NCBI RefSeq assembly: GCF_000203915.1
Contig: NC_008391.1
Span: 1,178,001-1,242,000 of the forward strand
Reading direction: 5' to 3'
Length of the DNA stretch: 64,000 nt
DNA from: Burkholderia ambifaria AMMD
Lineage (GTDB): Bacteria > Pseudomonadota > Gammaproteobacteria > Burkholderiales > Burkholderiaceae
The notes beneath the pieces were generated by a model that worked only from the letters and a program-made list of their open reading frames with translations, did not search any database and had not been told where the DNA came from. The position numbers were made by a program, and so were the translations under genes. Below, one piece after another: positions 23,846-33,328 of this stretch (position 1 is the first letter of the stretch; each line of letters starts with the position of its first letter).

Positions 23846-25192
23846 TCACAGAAACCACCGATATTCCCGCGCACCGATCTCGTTGCGAAAATCCAGTTCC
23901 TCCTGCCGCTTGTTCTCGCAATACACCATCACGAACTCGCTGCCGAGCCCGTCGCGCACGGCCGCATGATCCTGCATCGCCGCGACGGCCGACAGCATCT
24001 CCTTCGGAAAATCGATCCCGCTGCCGCGATCGTCGTTGAGCGGCGCGATCGGCTCGAGCCGCGCATCGAGCCCGTGCTCCATCCCGGCCAGGATCGCCGC
24101 GAGCACGAGGTACGGATTCGCGTCCGCGCTCGCGAGCCGATGCTCGATGCGCAGATTGCGCGCATCCGAATCCGGAATCCTGATGCACGCGTCGCGATCC
24201 TCGAAGCCCCAGCTTGCACGGCTCGCCGCGTTCACCATCGATCCGTAGCGGCGAAACGCATTGTGATTCGGCGCGAACACCGGCATGCAGTGCGGCAGCA
24301 GCGCGAGGCAGCCCGCCACCGCGTGCAGCAGCGGCCGCTGCCCGTCCGCGGCGAGCAGGTTGCGACCCGCATCGTCGTACAGGCTCACGTGCACATGCAT
24401 CCCGCTGCCCGGCGCATGCAGGTACGGCTTGCCCATGAAGCTCGCGCGATAGCCGTGCTGCAACGCGACGCCGCGCGTGCTGCGGCAGAACAGCGCCGAC
24501 CAGTCGGCCGCGCGCAACGCGTCGTCGGTATGGCCGAAGTTGATCTCGAACTGGCCGGGCCCGAGCTCGGCCGTGATCACCGTCGCGTCGACACCTTGCT
24601 CGCGCGCCGCCTCGACCATCTCGTGCAGCACGTCGGAAAACCGCGACAGCCGTTCGATATGCATGTTCGGCTGATCGTCGCGGTCGTCGCTCAGGCGGTC
24701 GCGCGGATACTGCGGCATCCCGTCCGCGAGCTGCGCGGCAAACAGATAGAACTCGAGTTCGAACGCGACGACCGGCCGGACCCCGCGCGCCGCGAACCGC
24801 CGCAGCACGCGCGCGAGCACCTCGCGCGGCTCGAACTCGATCGGCGCATCGGTACCGTCGGAACTGATCAGCATCTGCGCGAGCGGCTGCCGCTCCCAGC
24901 GCACCGGCTTCAGCGTGCCGGGGATCAGACGGCGCGGCGCGTCGGGGTCGCCGTCGTTGAAGCAGTAATCGCCGATCTTGTAGAGGCCGCCCTGTGTGCC
25001 GAGCAGCACGCAGTTCTGCGGCAGCTTCAGCAGCGCACCGGACGCGACCTTCTCCAGCGCATCGATCGGATAGCGCTTGCCGTAGAAGTGGCCCGGCAGG
25101 TCGAGACAGATCAGGTCGACATAACGGATCTCGGGATGCGCCTGCCGGAATGCGCGGACTTCATCGACCAGCACGGGAACGACGTCAGCCAT
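23846..25192 (-). CDS. puuA: Glutamine synthetase-family gamma-glutamylpolyamine ligase, 448 aa
   Basis: A type I glutamine synthetase fold of the PuuA branch: ligation of glutamate to an amine such as putrescine using ATP. Metal and ATP-site motifs are present: AFELEFYLF, TAELGPGQFEINFGH, GSGMHVHVSLYD, NHNAFRR and IEHRLASADANPYL. The length matches PuuA rather than the assimilatory enzyme, and the adenylylation loop Tyr region of GlnA is not evident. Downstream on the same strand of an XRE-cupin regulator and an FAD amine-type oxidase, the PuuA-PuuR-PuuB set of the gamma-glutamylated putrescine pathway. PuuC and PuuD are not in the window. Other amines, such as isopropylamine or spermidine, are possible substrates. 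Confidence 0.83.
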   Translation of the reverse strand: MADVVPVLVDEVRAFRQAHPEIRYVDLICLDLPGHFYGKRYPIDALEKVASGALLKLPQNCVLLGTQGGLYKIGDYCFNDGDPDAPRRLIPGTLKPVRWERQPLAQMLISSDGTDAPIEFEPREVLARVLRRFAARGVRPVVAFELEFYLFAAQLADGMPQYPRDRLSDDRDDQPNMHIERLSRFSDVLHEMVEAAREQGVDATVITAELGPGQFEINFGHTDDALRAADWSALFCRSTRGVALQHGYRASFMGKPYLHAPGSGMHVHVSLYDDAGRNLLAADGQRPLLHAVAGCLALLPHCMPVFAPNHNAFRRYGSMVNAASRASWGFEDRDACIRIPDSDARNLRIEHRLASADANPYLVLAAILAGMEHGLDARLEPIAPLNDDRGSGIDFPKEMLSAVAAMQDHAAVRDGLGSEFVMVYCENKRQEELDFRNEIGAREYRWFL

Positions 25193-25338
25193 GTCTCATC
25201 CTTTCCATGTCTTGTATGGCGGTGCCGCATCGCGGCGAACCGGACCCATCGGCATGCGGCACTCACATGCCCGATGTCGATCAGTACTGCAAACCGCTGG
25301 CACGGCGTGACGGCCCGTCAGGCCGACGCGCCAATGAC

Positions 25339-25896
25339 TCAGGTGAACACCCAGATCACGCGCGTGAGCGTGTCGCCCAGGTTCGCGTAACGAAACCGCT
25401 GGTGCGCGGGCAACTGGAACGCGTCGTTCGGGCCCAGCGTGACGGGCGTGTCGTCACCGTCGATCCAGATCGTCAGCTCGCCTTCGAGCACGAAGCCGCC
25501 CTGCTCGTCGCTGTCGTCGACGGAGCGCTCGCCGCTGTTCGCGCCGGGTGCGAGATGGCTCTCGAGGATCGAGAAGCGCGAACGCATGTTCGGCGACACG
25601 AGGATGTCCGTGATGCCGGCCGCGTAATACACGGTGCGCCGCTCGTCGGGCCGCGTGACCCACGGCACGCTGCGCGGCTTGCTCAGGCTATAGAAGTACG
25701 TGGTCGGCACGCCGAGCGCCTCGCCGATCGCGGTGAGATCGGCCACCGTCGGGCGCGACAGCCCGCGCTCGACCTGCGACAGAAAGCCGACCGAGCGGCC
25801 GATCCGTTCCGCGAGATCGTTGAGCGTGACCTTGCGATGCTTGCGCAGGTCGCGGATCAGGATCGCCAGACTTTCTATCTCTTCCTGTTCGTTCAT
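25339..25896 (-). CDS. puuR: XRE-type HTH / cupin regulator (PuuR-like), 185 aa
   Basis: The N-terminal HTH (about residues 12-66: LRKHRKVTLNDLAERIGRSVG, then LSQVERGLSRPTVADLTAIGEAL) is joined to a C-terminal cupin (about 110-180: ANSGERSVDDSDEQGGFVLEGE, then LGPNDAFQLPAHQRFRY). This is the exact layout of PuuR, the repressor of putrescine catabolism. It lies between the oxidase gene (25 nt upstream) and the GS-like gene (146 nt downstream) on the same strand, so it is probably an autoregulated local repressor. The effector is presumably the amine substrate. The exact substrate is inferred from the family. Confidence 0.85.
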   Translation of the reverse strand: MNEQEEIESLAILIRDLRKHRKVTLNDLAERIGRSVGFLSQVERGLSRPTVADLTAIGEALGVPTTYFYSLSKPRSVPWVTRPDERRTVYYAAGITDILVSPNMRSRFSILESHLAPGANSGERSVDDSDEQGGFVLEGELTIWIDGDDTPVTLGPNDAFQLPAHQRFRYANLGDTLTRVIWVFT

Positions 25897-25921
25897 GTTG
25901 GATTCCGTGCGTCAGACGGTG

Positions 25922-27247
25922 TCAGACGGTATCGCGCAGACGGTACCAAACCTTGCCGAGCGCTTCCAGCGGCGCGGCGAGGCGGTCGCCGCCGGGGAAG
26001 CGCGGGTTGCGGATGCGCTGGTACTGCGCGAGCAGGCGATCGTCGCCGAGCACCGCATCGGCGACCGCGCGGGCACCGGCGAGTGTCGGCAGCACGCCGT
26101 GTCCCGAGAAGCCCTGCAGCCAGAAGCGCTGGCCGCAGCGGCCGATGTCCGGCGTGCGTCGCATGCTGATGTCGATGTGGCCGCCCCACGCGTAGTCGAG
26201 CGGCACGCCGCTCAGTTGCGGAAACACGCGTTCGAGGTGCGGGCGTGTCGCCGCCGCGATGTCGGCAGGTATGCCGCCGAGATACGTGCAGCCGCCGCCG
26301 AACAGCAGGCGGTGGTCGGGGCTCAGGCGGAAGTAATCGGGCACGAACTGGTTGTCGATCACGCAACTGTTCCGCGGCAGCAGCGAGCGTGCGACGTCCG
26401 GCGCGAGCGGCGCGGTCGCGACCTGATAGGTGCCGACCGGCAGCAGCCGGCGCGACAGTTCCGGATCGAGCCGGTCGACGTACGCGTTGCATGCGAGCAC
26501 CAGCACGTCCGCGCGCACTTCGCCGTGCGCGGTGCGGGCGACGTGGCCGCCGGCCGTCTCGCGACAATCGAGCACGCGGCTTTGCTCGAAGATGCGGCCG
26601 CCGGCCCGTTCGATCGTCTGCGCGAGACCGAGCGCGAGCTTCAGCGGATTCAGATGGCCGGCCTCGGGATCGTAGAGCGCGGCGAGATAGCGCGCGCTGC
26701 CGATCCACTCGCGCATCTCGTCCTGCCCGATCACGCGCAGCCGGTCATAGCCCCAGCGCTGCGCCGCTTCGTCTCGCGCCTGCGCGAGCATCTCGACGCG
26801 TCGCGGGCGCACCGCGGCCCACAGGCTGCCGGGCCGGTAGTCGATATCGAAGCCGTGACGCGCGGGCAGTTCGCGCACTTCGGCAGCGGCCCAGCGCATG
26901 CTGTCCCACAGCAGGCGCGCGCCGTCGCGGCCGAGCGAATCCTCGAGCGGCTGCATGTCGCACGACCAGCCGAGCAACGCCTGACCGCCGTTGCGGCCCG
27001 ATGCGGCCCACGCGACGCGGCTCGCTTCGAGCACGACCACGCGCTTGCCCGCGAGCGCCAGGCGCAACGCCGTGTGCAGCCCGCTGAAGCCCGCGCCGAC
27101 GACCAGCACGTCGGCGTCGATGCGTTCGTCCAGTTCGGGACGCAGCGGGATCGGCGCCGGGTAGGTGCCGGCGTAGTAGCTTGCGACGTGACGGTCGGAC
27201 TGCACGAACATGCGGGCTTCCGTGAAATTTTCGCCGGTTAATTTCAT
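25922..27247 (-). CDS. puuB: FAD-dependent amine oxidase (gamma-glutamylputrescine oxidase-like), 441 aa
   Basis: A D-amino-acid oxidase-type flavoenzyme. The FAD motif is at about residues 48-66 (DVLVVGAGFSGLHTALRLALAG), followed by VVVLEASRVAWAASGRNGGQ, typical of PuuB/OrdL. The C-terminal contacts are in RTPDIGRCGQRFWLQGFSGHGVLPT. It would oxidise the gamma-glutamylated amine to the aldehyde with release of ammonia and H2O2. It heads a minus-strand set with a PuuR-like regulator and a PuuA-like ligase. ATG 27247 gives the family N-terminus (DRHVASYYAGT). The AT-richer region upstream, 27248-27420, is the probable promoter. Confidence 0.84.
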   Translation of the reverse strand: MKLTGENFTEARMFVQSDRHVASYYAGTYPAPIPLRPELDERIDADVLVVGAGFSGLHTALRLALAGKRVVVLEASRVAWAASGRNGGQALLGWSCDMQPLEDSLGRDGARLLWDSMRWAAAEVRELPARHGFDIDYRPGSLWAAVRPRRVEMLAQARDEAAQRWGYDRLRVIGQDEMREWIGSARYLAALYDPEAGHLNPLKLALGLAQTIERAGGRIFEQSRVLDCRETAGGHVARTAHGEVRADVLVLACNAYVDRLDPELSRRLLPVGTYQVATAPLAPDVARSLLPRNSCVIDNQFVPDYFRLSPDHRLLFGGGCTYLGGIPADIAAATRPHLERVFPQLSGVPLDYAWGGHIDISMRRTPDIGRCGQRFWLQGFSGHGVLPTLAGARAVADAVLGDDRLLAQYQRIRNPRFPGGDRLAAPLEALGKVWYRLRDTV

Positions 27248-27500
27248 GAAAAATTAGCACGGCAATTTCACGGAGGCAAGGGGGATTGGGCGGGGGGCGA
27301 ACTGGCAATACAGCCCGACGAACTAAAGTTCCTATAGTTACTACAGACTTTCCGGCGTCAGTGTTAATTGTGTAAAGCCTTGCGCACGACGGATCCCCCA
27401 CTCCAATCAAGCTTCTATCTCGCCCCCAATTGAGCCATCAAGCAATGGAAGAAACCGATGTCATCCACGTTACCTTCCCTTCCCCATTGCGCCGGTTGAT

Positions 27501-27938
27501 TCACCGCTTGTGAACGATTGAATCAAGCACGAAGCTGGTCGTCATATTTTGCACACCGTCCATCGCACTGATCGTCGCCCAGATATCGCTGATGCGCTCG
27601 TGCGTGGGCGCCTCTATCTGCACCAGCAAATCGACCTCGCCGCTGAGCACCGCGCAATCGCGCACCTCGGCGATCCGCTCCAGTGCGGCAAGCACGTCCG
27701 CGCCCCGCATCCGGTCCTTGCGGTAAACGAGCATGACGGCGCGCACCGGCACGACATCGTCGGGCAATGCGAGTCGCACCGTATAGCCTGCAATGATGTT
27801 CAGCGCTTCGAGCCGGTCGATCCGGTTTCGAACCGCCTGCCTGGACAGACCGATCCTGTCGGCCAGCACCGCGAGCGGAACCCGCGCATCCGCGGACAAC
27901 GCGTCGATGATCTTCTGGTCCAGGCTGTCGATCTTCAT
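27501..27938 (-). CDS. Lrp/AsnC-family regulator, 145 aa
   Basis: An HTH in the first ~60 residues (LDQKIIDALSADARVPLAVLADR, IGLSRQAVRNRIDRLE) and a RAM (ligand-binding) domain after it (AVMLVYRKDRMRGADVLAAL, CAVLSGEVDLLVQIEAPT). ATG 27938 overlaps the stop of the homocysteine S-methyltransferase gene by 4 nt (ATGA), so this regulator is the last gene of the sulfur/homoserine amino-acid operon. It probably senses an amino acid processed by that operon. A second Lrp/AsnC gene lies at the other end of the operon (35987). Having two Lrp regulators bracket one operon is unusual. Confidence 0.9.
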   Translation of the reverse strand: MKIDSLDQKIIDALSADARVPLAVLADRIGLSRQAVRNRIDRLEALNIIAGYTVRLALPDDVVPVRAVMLVYRKDRMRGADVLAALERIAEVRDCAVLSGEVDLLVQIEAPTHERISDIWATISAMDGVQNMTTSFVLDSIVHKR

Positions 27939-28864
27939 TCCCCAAACCCGGGGTGCAGGGCGCCGCGTGCATCGACCGCGTCGCGCAATGCCGCGATGTG
28001 GCCGGGACCGATTCCGCAGCACCCACCGACGATCTGCGCGCCCAGCGCAAGCCACTGCTCCGCCCATCTTGCATAGCCGGGTGGATCGATGTCGCCACGC
28101 AAACCGTGGAGTTCCTCGTTAGCGCGCGCATCGGCGCGCTGAGGCGGAAACGCGTTCGCATAGGCGCCGACCGCGAGCGGCGTTCCCATTTGCGCGAGCG
28201 TGCGCTGCACCATCTCGATCGCCGCACCCATCGACTCCGGCTGGCTGCAGTTGAACAGCAGCGCAGTTGCGCCCGCGGACACGGCAGCGTCGATCGCTTC
28301 GTTGAGCGGCTGCCCCGATCGCAGTACCGGTGTGGCGCCTGGCTCGACGTCGTCGCGCAGCGTGAACGAGACCCACAGCGGTTTCGGATTGTCACCGAGC
28401 GCTCGCCTGACCGCGCCGATTTCGTCGGTCAGGCTCTGCGTCTCGGCCAGCCACAAGTCGACGTAGGAATCGAGCCCATCGACGAGTGTCGCCAAGATGG
28501 CATCGGCGCGCGCCGCATCGAACAGGTCGGGTCGGTAGGAGCCGCCCGTCGGCGGAAGCGATCCGGCGACGCGCACGGGCCGCCCCGCACGGTCCGCCGC
28601 TTGCCGCGCGAGTTGCCCGGCAAGGGACGCGAGCGCGACGCCGTCACGACGGAACCGCTCCTCGCCGATATGGAACGGTACGACCGCATAGCTGTTCGCG
28701 GTGATCACATCGGCGCCCGCCGCAACGAACGCGTCGTGTGCGAGACCGACGTAATGCGGCGCTTCCATCAGCGCGAGCGCCGACCACTCCGGCTGCCTGA
28801 ACGGCGCTCCGATCCGCGCCAGTTCGCGCCCCATGCCGCCGTCGAGTACTGTGATGTCATGCAT
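27935..28864 (-). CDS. mmuM: Homocysteine S-methyltransferase (MmuM-like), 309 aa
   Basis: A zinc-dependent methyltransferase of the BHMT/MmuM family. It transfers a methyl group from S-methylmethionine, or another sulfonium/betaine donor, to homocysteine, making methionine. The barrel starts with VLDGGMGRELARIGAPF. The three zinc cysteines are present, one in LLFNCSQPES and the pair in GGCCGIGPGHI. The length is that of the single-domain enzyme. It is downstream of the trans-sulfuration PLP enzyme in the same operon, which can supply homocysteine. The donor cannot be told from sequence. An overlap of 4 nt with the following Lrp gene is seen. Confidence 0.88.
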   Translation of the reverse strand: MHDITVLDGGMGRELARIGAPFRQPEWSALALMEAPHYVGLAHDAFVAAGADVITANSYAVVPFHIGEERFRRDGVALASLAGQLARQAADRAGRPVRVAGSLPPTGGSYRPDLFDAARADAILATLVDGLDSYVDLWLAETQSLTDEIGAVRRALGDNPKPLWVSFTLRDDVEPGATPVLRSGQPLNEAIDAAVSAGATALLFNCSQPESMGAAIEMVQRTLAQMGTPLAVGAYANAFPPQRADARANEELHGLRGDIDPPGYARWAEQWLALGAQIVGGCCGIGPGHIAALRDAVDARGALHPGFGE

Positions 28865-28967
28865 AGTCCGTGCTCCATGGTTGCAATCCGTGCATCAAGT
28901 GCCCGAATCGATTCAAAGGTCGGCGCAACGCACACGGCATCCATCGATACGTAAGCGCCGATCCGAG

Positions 28968-30137
28968 TCAGATCTGCTCCAGCGCCTGCGCGATATCGCA
29001 TTTCAGATCGTCGATGTGCTCGATGCCGACCGAATAGCGGATGAAATTGAGCGGAATGTCGGCTGCTCGCATTTGCTCCGCCGACATCGTGCCTGCCCAC
29101 ATGGACGCCGTGTGGATCGCGAGCGAATCGACGCCGCCGAGATTGCCTGCATTCATCGGCAAGCGCAGCGCCTCGACAAAGCGTTGCGCTTCGCCGTAGC
29201 CTCCGCGCACGCCGAACGCCACCACGCCGCCGAAACCGCGCATCTGCCGGCATGCGAGCCCATGCTGGGGATGGCTGCGCAGGCCCGGATAGAACACGCG
29301 CTCGATCTTCGCGTGAGCTTCGAGGAATTCGGCGAGCGCCTGAGCGTTCGCATTGATCCGCTCGACGCGCATCGGCAGCGTGCGCAGCCCTCGCAGCAGC
29401 AGCCACGCGTCCATCGGCGACAGCACCGAGCCAAGCGTGATGTGCGTATGCCAGATCTGCTCGGCGAGTACGCGGCTCGTGCAGATCACGCCGCCCGTCA
29501 GGTCATGATGGCCGCCGAGATACTTGGTCGCGCTATGCACGACGATGTCGACACCGAGCCGGTGCGGCTGCTGGTTGACCGGCGACGCGAACGTGTTGTC
29601 CGCGAGCGTCAGGATGCCGCGGGCTCTTGCGATTTCAGTCACCGCCCCGATGTCGGTCACGAGCAGCAGCGGATTGACCGGCGACTCGAGTACGATCAGC
29701 CGTGTGTTCGGCCGGATCGCGCGATCGAACGCGGCCACGTCGGTCTGATCGACGAACGTCACCTCGACGCCGAACCGGCGCAGCATGTCGTCGAGCATCT
29801 TCGTGGTGCTCATGTAATGACGGGTCTGGCCGACGACGTGATCGCCGGCCTTCACGACACTGAGGATCGCGGTTGCGATCGCGCCCATTCCGGATGCCGT
29901 AACGAGCGCGGTCTCGGTGCCCTCGAGCTCCGCCATGATCGCCTTCACGCGCTCGTGAACCGGATTGCCGTAGCGGGTGTAGTTGCGCGGATGCTGCGCC
30001 ACGCTCGACATCTCCGCGAATTCCTCGCTGCCGGCTGCCTTGAATACCGCCGAATAGTGGATCGCCGGCGCGACCGACTTCTCGTCGGTCACGTCGCGGT
30101 CCGCAGCGAGCGCCAGCGTTTCAAGCTTGTATCCCAT
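28968..30137 (-). CDS. Trans-sulfuration-family PLP enzyme (cystathionine/methionine lyase-like), 389 aa
   Basis: A fold-type I Cys/Met-metabolism PLP enzyme. The PLP lysine is Lys205 in HSATKYLGGHHD. The YTRYGNPV tyrosine motif (about residue 56), SGMGAIATA and ESPVNPLLLVTDI are family landmarks. Members include cystathionine gamma-synthase, cystathionine beta/gamma-lyase, methionine gamma-lyase and O-succinylhomoserine sulfhydrylase; sequence alone does not separate them safely. The context (homoserine dehydrogenase, homocysteine methyltransferase, amino-acid importer) favours a degradative lyase or an exchange enzyme giving homocysteine. It is 44 nt downstream of the permease genes in the operon. 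Confidence 0.85.
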   Translation of the reverse strand: MGYKLETLALAADRDVTDEKSVAPAIHYSAVFKAAGSEEFAEMSSVAQHPRNYTRYGNPVHERVKAIMAELEGTETALVTASGMGAIATAILSVVKAGDHVVGQTRHYMSTTKMLDDMLRRFGVEVTFVDQTDVAAFDRAIRPNTRLIVLESPVNPLLLVTDIGAVTEIARARGILTLADNTFASPVNQQPHRLGVDIVVHSATKYLGGHHDLTGGVICTSRVLAEQIWHTHITLGSVLSPMDAWLLLRGLRTLPMRVERINANAQALAEFLEAHAKIERVFYPGLRSHPQHGLACRQMRGFGGVVAFGVRGGYGEAQRFVEALRLPMNAGNLGGVDSLAIHTASMWAGTMSAEQMRAADIPLNFIRYSVGIEHIDDLKCDIAQALEQI

Positions 30138-30181
30138 GTCGTCCTCGGATCGTTCGTTGTGTCGCGTTCATGCGGCGCCCG

Positions 30182-30877
30182 TCAAGCACGCACGCTGCCC
30201 AGATGGCGATTCAGCAAACCTTCGACGCGCTTGAGCACGGTCGAAAGCACAGCCGTGATACCGACGTACACGATGCCGGCCAGCATCAGCGCGTCGGTCG
30301 TATAGGTTTCGATCGAGATGCGTCGCGCGACACCGGTCAGGTCGAGCACGGTGATCGTGCTGGCAAGCGCGGTCGACTTCAGTTGCAGCACGATCTCATT
30401 GCCGAGCGTCGGTGCGACGATGCCGATCGCGCGCGGCACGATCACGAACCAGGTGAGCATGAAGCGGCTCATCCCGAACGCGAGCGCGGCCTCCTTCTCG
30501 CCGGCGGGAACGCCGGCGATCCCGCCGCGGATGTCTTCAGCCATGTACGCCGCGAGATTGAGCGTCAGCGCGCACAACGCACACGAGAACGATCCGCCGA
30601 CCAGCAGCCACAGAGGCGACGCGCGCACGATCGAGAACTGCGCGAGCCCGTAATACAGCACGAAAATCTGCACCAGCAGCGGCGTGCCGCGAAACACCGA
30701 CATGAACAGGCGGGTCGGTGTCGACAGCCACCGGCATGCCGACGTGCGCGCGACAGCCAGCGGCACCGCGAGCGCGAACGCGAGCGTGCATGACAGCACC
30801 AGCAGTTCGAGCGTGATCCATATGCCGCGCGCGACGTCCGGGCCGGACTGCACGATGAGGGAAAGAAAGTCGTTCAT
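30182..30877 (-). CDS. Polar amino-acid ABC transporter permease (second), 231 aa
   Basis: A HisM-type inner-membrane permease with about five helices. The PAAT signature is present: FRGTPLLVQIFVLYYGL in the N-terminal half, and the EAA loop (GVPAGEKEAALAFGMSRFM, then PRAIGIVAPTLGNEI) that contacts the ATPase. ATG 30877 is 13 nt after the first permease stop, so the two form the usual heterodimer. Upstream in-frame codons overlap the first permease and are not membrane-like. The binding protein (31640) and ATPase (32451) lie upstream in the same operon, making a complete importer. Confidence 0.9.
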   Translation of the reverse strand: MNDFLSLIVQSGPDVARGIWITLELLVLSCTLAFALAVPLAVARTSACRWLSTPTRLFMSVFRGTPLLVQIFVLYYGLAQFSIVRASPLWLLVGGSFSCALCALTLNLAAYMAEDIRGGIAGVPAGEKEAALAFGMSRFMLTWFVIVPRAIGIVAPTLGNEIVLQLKSTALASTITVLDLTGVARRISIETYTTDALMLAGIVYVGITAVLSTVLKRVEGLLNRHLGSVRA

Positions 30878-30890
30878 CACGTAGCCCCCG

Positions 30891-31568
30891 TCAGATGCGT
30901 TTTGCGTAACCGCGGCCCGCGATGCGCTCGAGCCATGCGAACACGGGGTTGGATACAACGAGAAATCCGAAATAGACGATGCCGACCGTCACGTAGAAGA
31001 CGAATGGCTGCTTGGTGAACTGCGCGGCGATATTGGCCTTGCGCAGCATGTCCTCGAGCCCGACGATCGACACCAGCGACGTGTCCTTCAGCAAGTTCTG
31101 CCACATGTTGTTCAGGCTCGGCAGGCAGATGCGCCACGCCTGCGGCAGGCGCACGTGCCACAGTGTCTGCAGGCGTGTCATCCCGTACGCGCGCGCGGCC
31201 TCGATCTGTCCGGCCGGCACCGCGATGAACGCGCCGCGGAACATCTCCGAGGAGTAGGCGCCGAACACCACGGCGAGCGCGATCACGCCGGCGGAGAACG
31301 GGCTGATGACAAAGGCGCCATCGAATTGCGCGTTGAGCAGATGCGACAGCCCGAAGTAGCAGATCAACAGGATCAGGAACTCGGGAATGCCGCGCAGGAA
31401 ATTGGTCAACGCATAGGTCGCATGTCTGAGCCACCCCAGGCTCGACAGTTTTGCCGATGCACCGGCGATGCCGAGCAGCATGCCGACGCACAGCGCGGCG
31501 ACTGCAAGCTCCAGCGTGACGAGCGCGCCAGCCGCGATCTGCGCGCCGTAGTTCACCAAGATGTCCAT
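30891..31568 (-). CDS. Polar amino-acid ABC transporter permease (first), 225 aa
   Basis: A HisQ-type permease with a hydrophobic N-terminus (IAAGALVTLELAVAALCVGMLLGI), the conserved FLRGIPEFLILLICYFGL segment, and the EAA loop VPAGQIEAARAYGMTRLQT followed by PQAWRICLPSLNNMWQNLLKDTSL. It pairs with the permease at 30182. The gene starts 71 nt after the binding-protein gene. The EAA loop is intact, so the transporter should be functional. Substrate specificity lies with the binding protein at 31640. Confidence 0.9.
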   Translation of the reverse strand: MDILVNYGAQIAAGALVTLELAVAALCVGMLLGIAGASAKLSSLGWLRHATYALTNFLRGIPEFLILLICYFGLSHLLNAQFDGAFVISPFSAGVIALAVVFGAYSSEMFRGAFIAVPAGQIEAARAYGMTRLQTLWHVRLPQAWRICLPSLNNMWQNLLKDTSLVSIVGLEDMLRKANIAAQFTKQPFVFYVTVGIVYFGFLVVSNPVFAWLERIAGRGYAKRI

Positions 31569-31639
31569 CGTAATATCGCTCCTTGTGAGCCCGATTCGCG
31601 CAGGCCGCCGTCCGGCGCCCGCGCGGTACCGATGCGCAG

Positions 31640-32419
31640 TTATTGCGGCGCGATGCTGAACGGGAAATAGCGCTTGTTGGCTGCGGCGAACGTGCCATCC
31701 GCCTGCACCTGCGCGATGCCTTTGTCGAACAGCGCCTTCAGCGGCGCGTCGCCCTTGCGTACCGCGATCGCCGTACCGTCGCCGAAGATCTCCGCATCGG
31801 CGATCGGCTTGCCGACGAAGTCGAAGCCTTCCTTCCTGCCGGCCTTCGTCAGCCAGTCGTACGCGACCGTGTTGTCGGCAAACACCGCATCGACGCGTCC
31901 GGCCTCGAGATCGAGCCAGGCTTCGTCGAGCGTCTGATAGACCTTCACGTTGATCCCCGACTTGCTCGCCGGCAGGCGGCGGCGCAGATAGGATTCGTGC
32001 GTCGACGCCGTCTGAACGCCGATCGTCTTGCCGCGCAGCGTGGCGGCGTTGTCCGTGACGCCCGAGCCCTGCTTCGCGACGAACTGCACGGGCGCCGTCG
32101 TGAAGATGCGCGTGAAGTCCACCGACTGCTCACGCTCCGGCGTCTTCGACATTTGCGCGAGCACCGCATCGATCTGCTTCGCCTTGAGTGCCGGAATCAG
32201 CGCGTCGAAATCCATCGTCACCCACTGGCACTTGACCTTCATCGTGTCGCACATCTTCTTGCCGATATCGATCTCCATGCCCTGCAGCTTGCCTGATGCA
32301 TCCTTGTATTCGAACGGCGCGTAATCGGCGAGCGTGCCGACCCGCACGACCTGCTCGGCATGCGCGACCGATCCGAGCAATGCCGCGCCCACGCACAGCG
32401 ACTGAAGCAGCTTCTTCAT
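31640..32419 (-). CDS. Amino-acid ABC transporter substrate-binding protein (family 3), 259 aa
   Basis: ATG 32419 starts a clear signal peptide (KKLLQSLCVGAALLGSVAHA, cleaved after AHA). The mature protein is a bilobal SBP_bac_3 domain: VRVGTLADYAPFEYKDASGK, MEIDIGKKMCDTMKVKCQW, and GKTIGVQTASTHESYLRRRL. It captures a polar amino acid in the periplasm for the two permeases. The cluster context (homoserine and homocysteine enzymes) points to a sulfur amino acid, homoserine or a related compound. The presence of extra Cys residues (CDTMKVKC) is common in this family. The gene lies 32 nt downstream of the ATPase gene. Confidence 0.9.
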   Translation of the reverse strand: MKKLLQSLCVGAALLGSVAHAEQVVRVGTLADYAPFEYKDASGKLQGMEIDIGKKMCDTMKVKCQWVTMDFDALIPALKAKQIDAVLAQMSKTPEREQSVDFTRIFTTAPVQFVAKQGSGVTDNAATLRGKTIGVQTASTHESYLRRRLPASKSGINVKVYQTLDEAWLDLEAGRVDAVFADNTVAYDWLTKAGRKEGFDFVGKPIADAEIFGDGTAIAVRKGDAPLKALFDKGIAQVQADGTFAAANKRYFPFSIAPQ

Positions 32420-32450
32420 GATGTCCTCTCCGGTTGGCATTGAATCCGCA

Positions 32451-33248
32451 TCAAATGATGCTGGACAGAAACTTCTGGAAACGCGGTGATTTCTGGCTCG
32501 CGAACACCTCATCGGGACTGCCGTCTTCCTCGATTCGTCCCTGGTGGACGAACACGACGCGGTTCGCGACTTCGCGCGCAAACCCCATCTCGTGTGTGAC
32601 GACGAGCATCGTGCGTCCCTCGTCGGCCAGCGAGCGCATCACTTTCAATACTTCGCCGACGAGCTCCGGATCGAGTGCCGACGTCGGCTCGTCGAACAGC
32701 ATCACGTCGGGGTCGGTCGCGAGCGCTCGTGCAATCGCAACGCGCTGCTGCTGGCCGCCCGACAGCTGGTTCGGATAGTGTTCGCACTTGCCGGCGAGCC
32801 CGACGCGTTCGAGCATCGCAATCGCCTTGTCGCGGGCGTCGCGCTTCGGCACGCCGAGCACGCGCACCGGCACGAACATCACGTTCTGCAGCACGGTCAT
32901 GTGTGCCCAGAGATTGAACTGCTGGAACACCATCGCGAGCTTGCGGCGCACGCGCATCACCTGCCGCGCGTCGGCCGCGACGAGCGCGCCGTCGCGGCCC
33001 GCCTGTTTCAGCGCGAGCGTTTCGCCATTCACGCAGATCCGGCCACGGTCGGGCATTTCCAGCAAGTTGATGCACCTGAGGAACGTACTTTTGCCCGACC
33101 CGCTGCTGCCGAGGATCGACACAACCTCGTGATTCCTCGCGGTCAACGAGATGCCCTTCAGCACCTCGACACCGCCAAACGACTTGTGAATATCCTCGAC
33201 CACCAGCGCGTCAGCCGCCGGTTTGCATGCAGGAATTGCTGCTGGCAT
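32451..33248 (-). CDS. Amino-acid ABC transporter ATP-binding protein, 265 aa
   Basis: A HisP/GlnQ-type ATPase with all motifs: Walker A in [20 protein letters not shown]-loop in [20 protein letters not shown], signature [15 protein letters not shown], Walker [15 protein letters not shown], and the His switch in [16 protein letters not shown] 33248 follows AAGGAG; the frame upstream of it runs back through the aldehyde dehydrogenase gene and is not ATPase-like. It energises the importer encoded by the three genes downstream. It lies about 80 nt downstream of the aldehyde dehydrogenase stop. Confidence 0.92.
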   Translation of the reverse strand: MPAAIPACKPAADALVVEDIHKSFGGVEVLKGISLTARNHEVVSILGSSGSGKSTFLRCINLLEMPDRGRICVNGETLALKQAGRDGALVAADARQVMRVRRKLAMVFQQFNLWAHMTVLQNVMFVPVRVLGVPKRDARDKAIAMLERVGLAGKCEHYPNQLSGGQQQRVAIARALATDPDVMLFDEPTSALDPELVGEVLKVMRSLADEGRTMLVVTHEMGFAREVANRVVFVHQGRIEEDGSPDEVFASQKSPRFQKFLSSII

Positions 33249-33328
33249 CCTCGACTCCTTCTTCGATACGTTGCTCACACCGCTCCGGTTCGCGCCGCGC
33301 CGGCCCGCGAGGGGCCCGCGCTTGCGCA

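Noticed and set aside
23801-25390. Long plus-strand open frame (529 codons) opposite the PuuA-like gene
   Set aside because: Composition is Arg/His/Gln-rich with no recognisable domain; the opposite strand has a complete glutamine synthetase-type protein.
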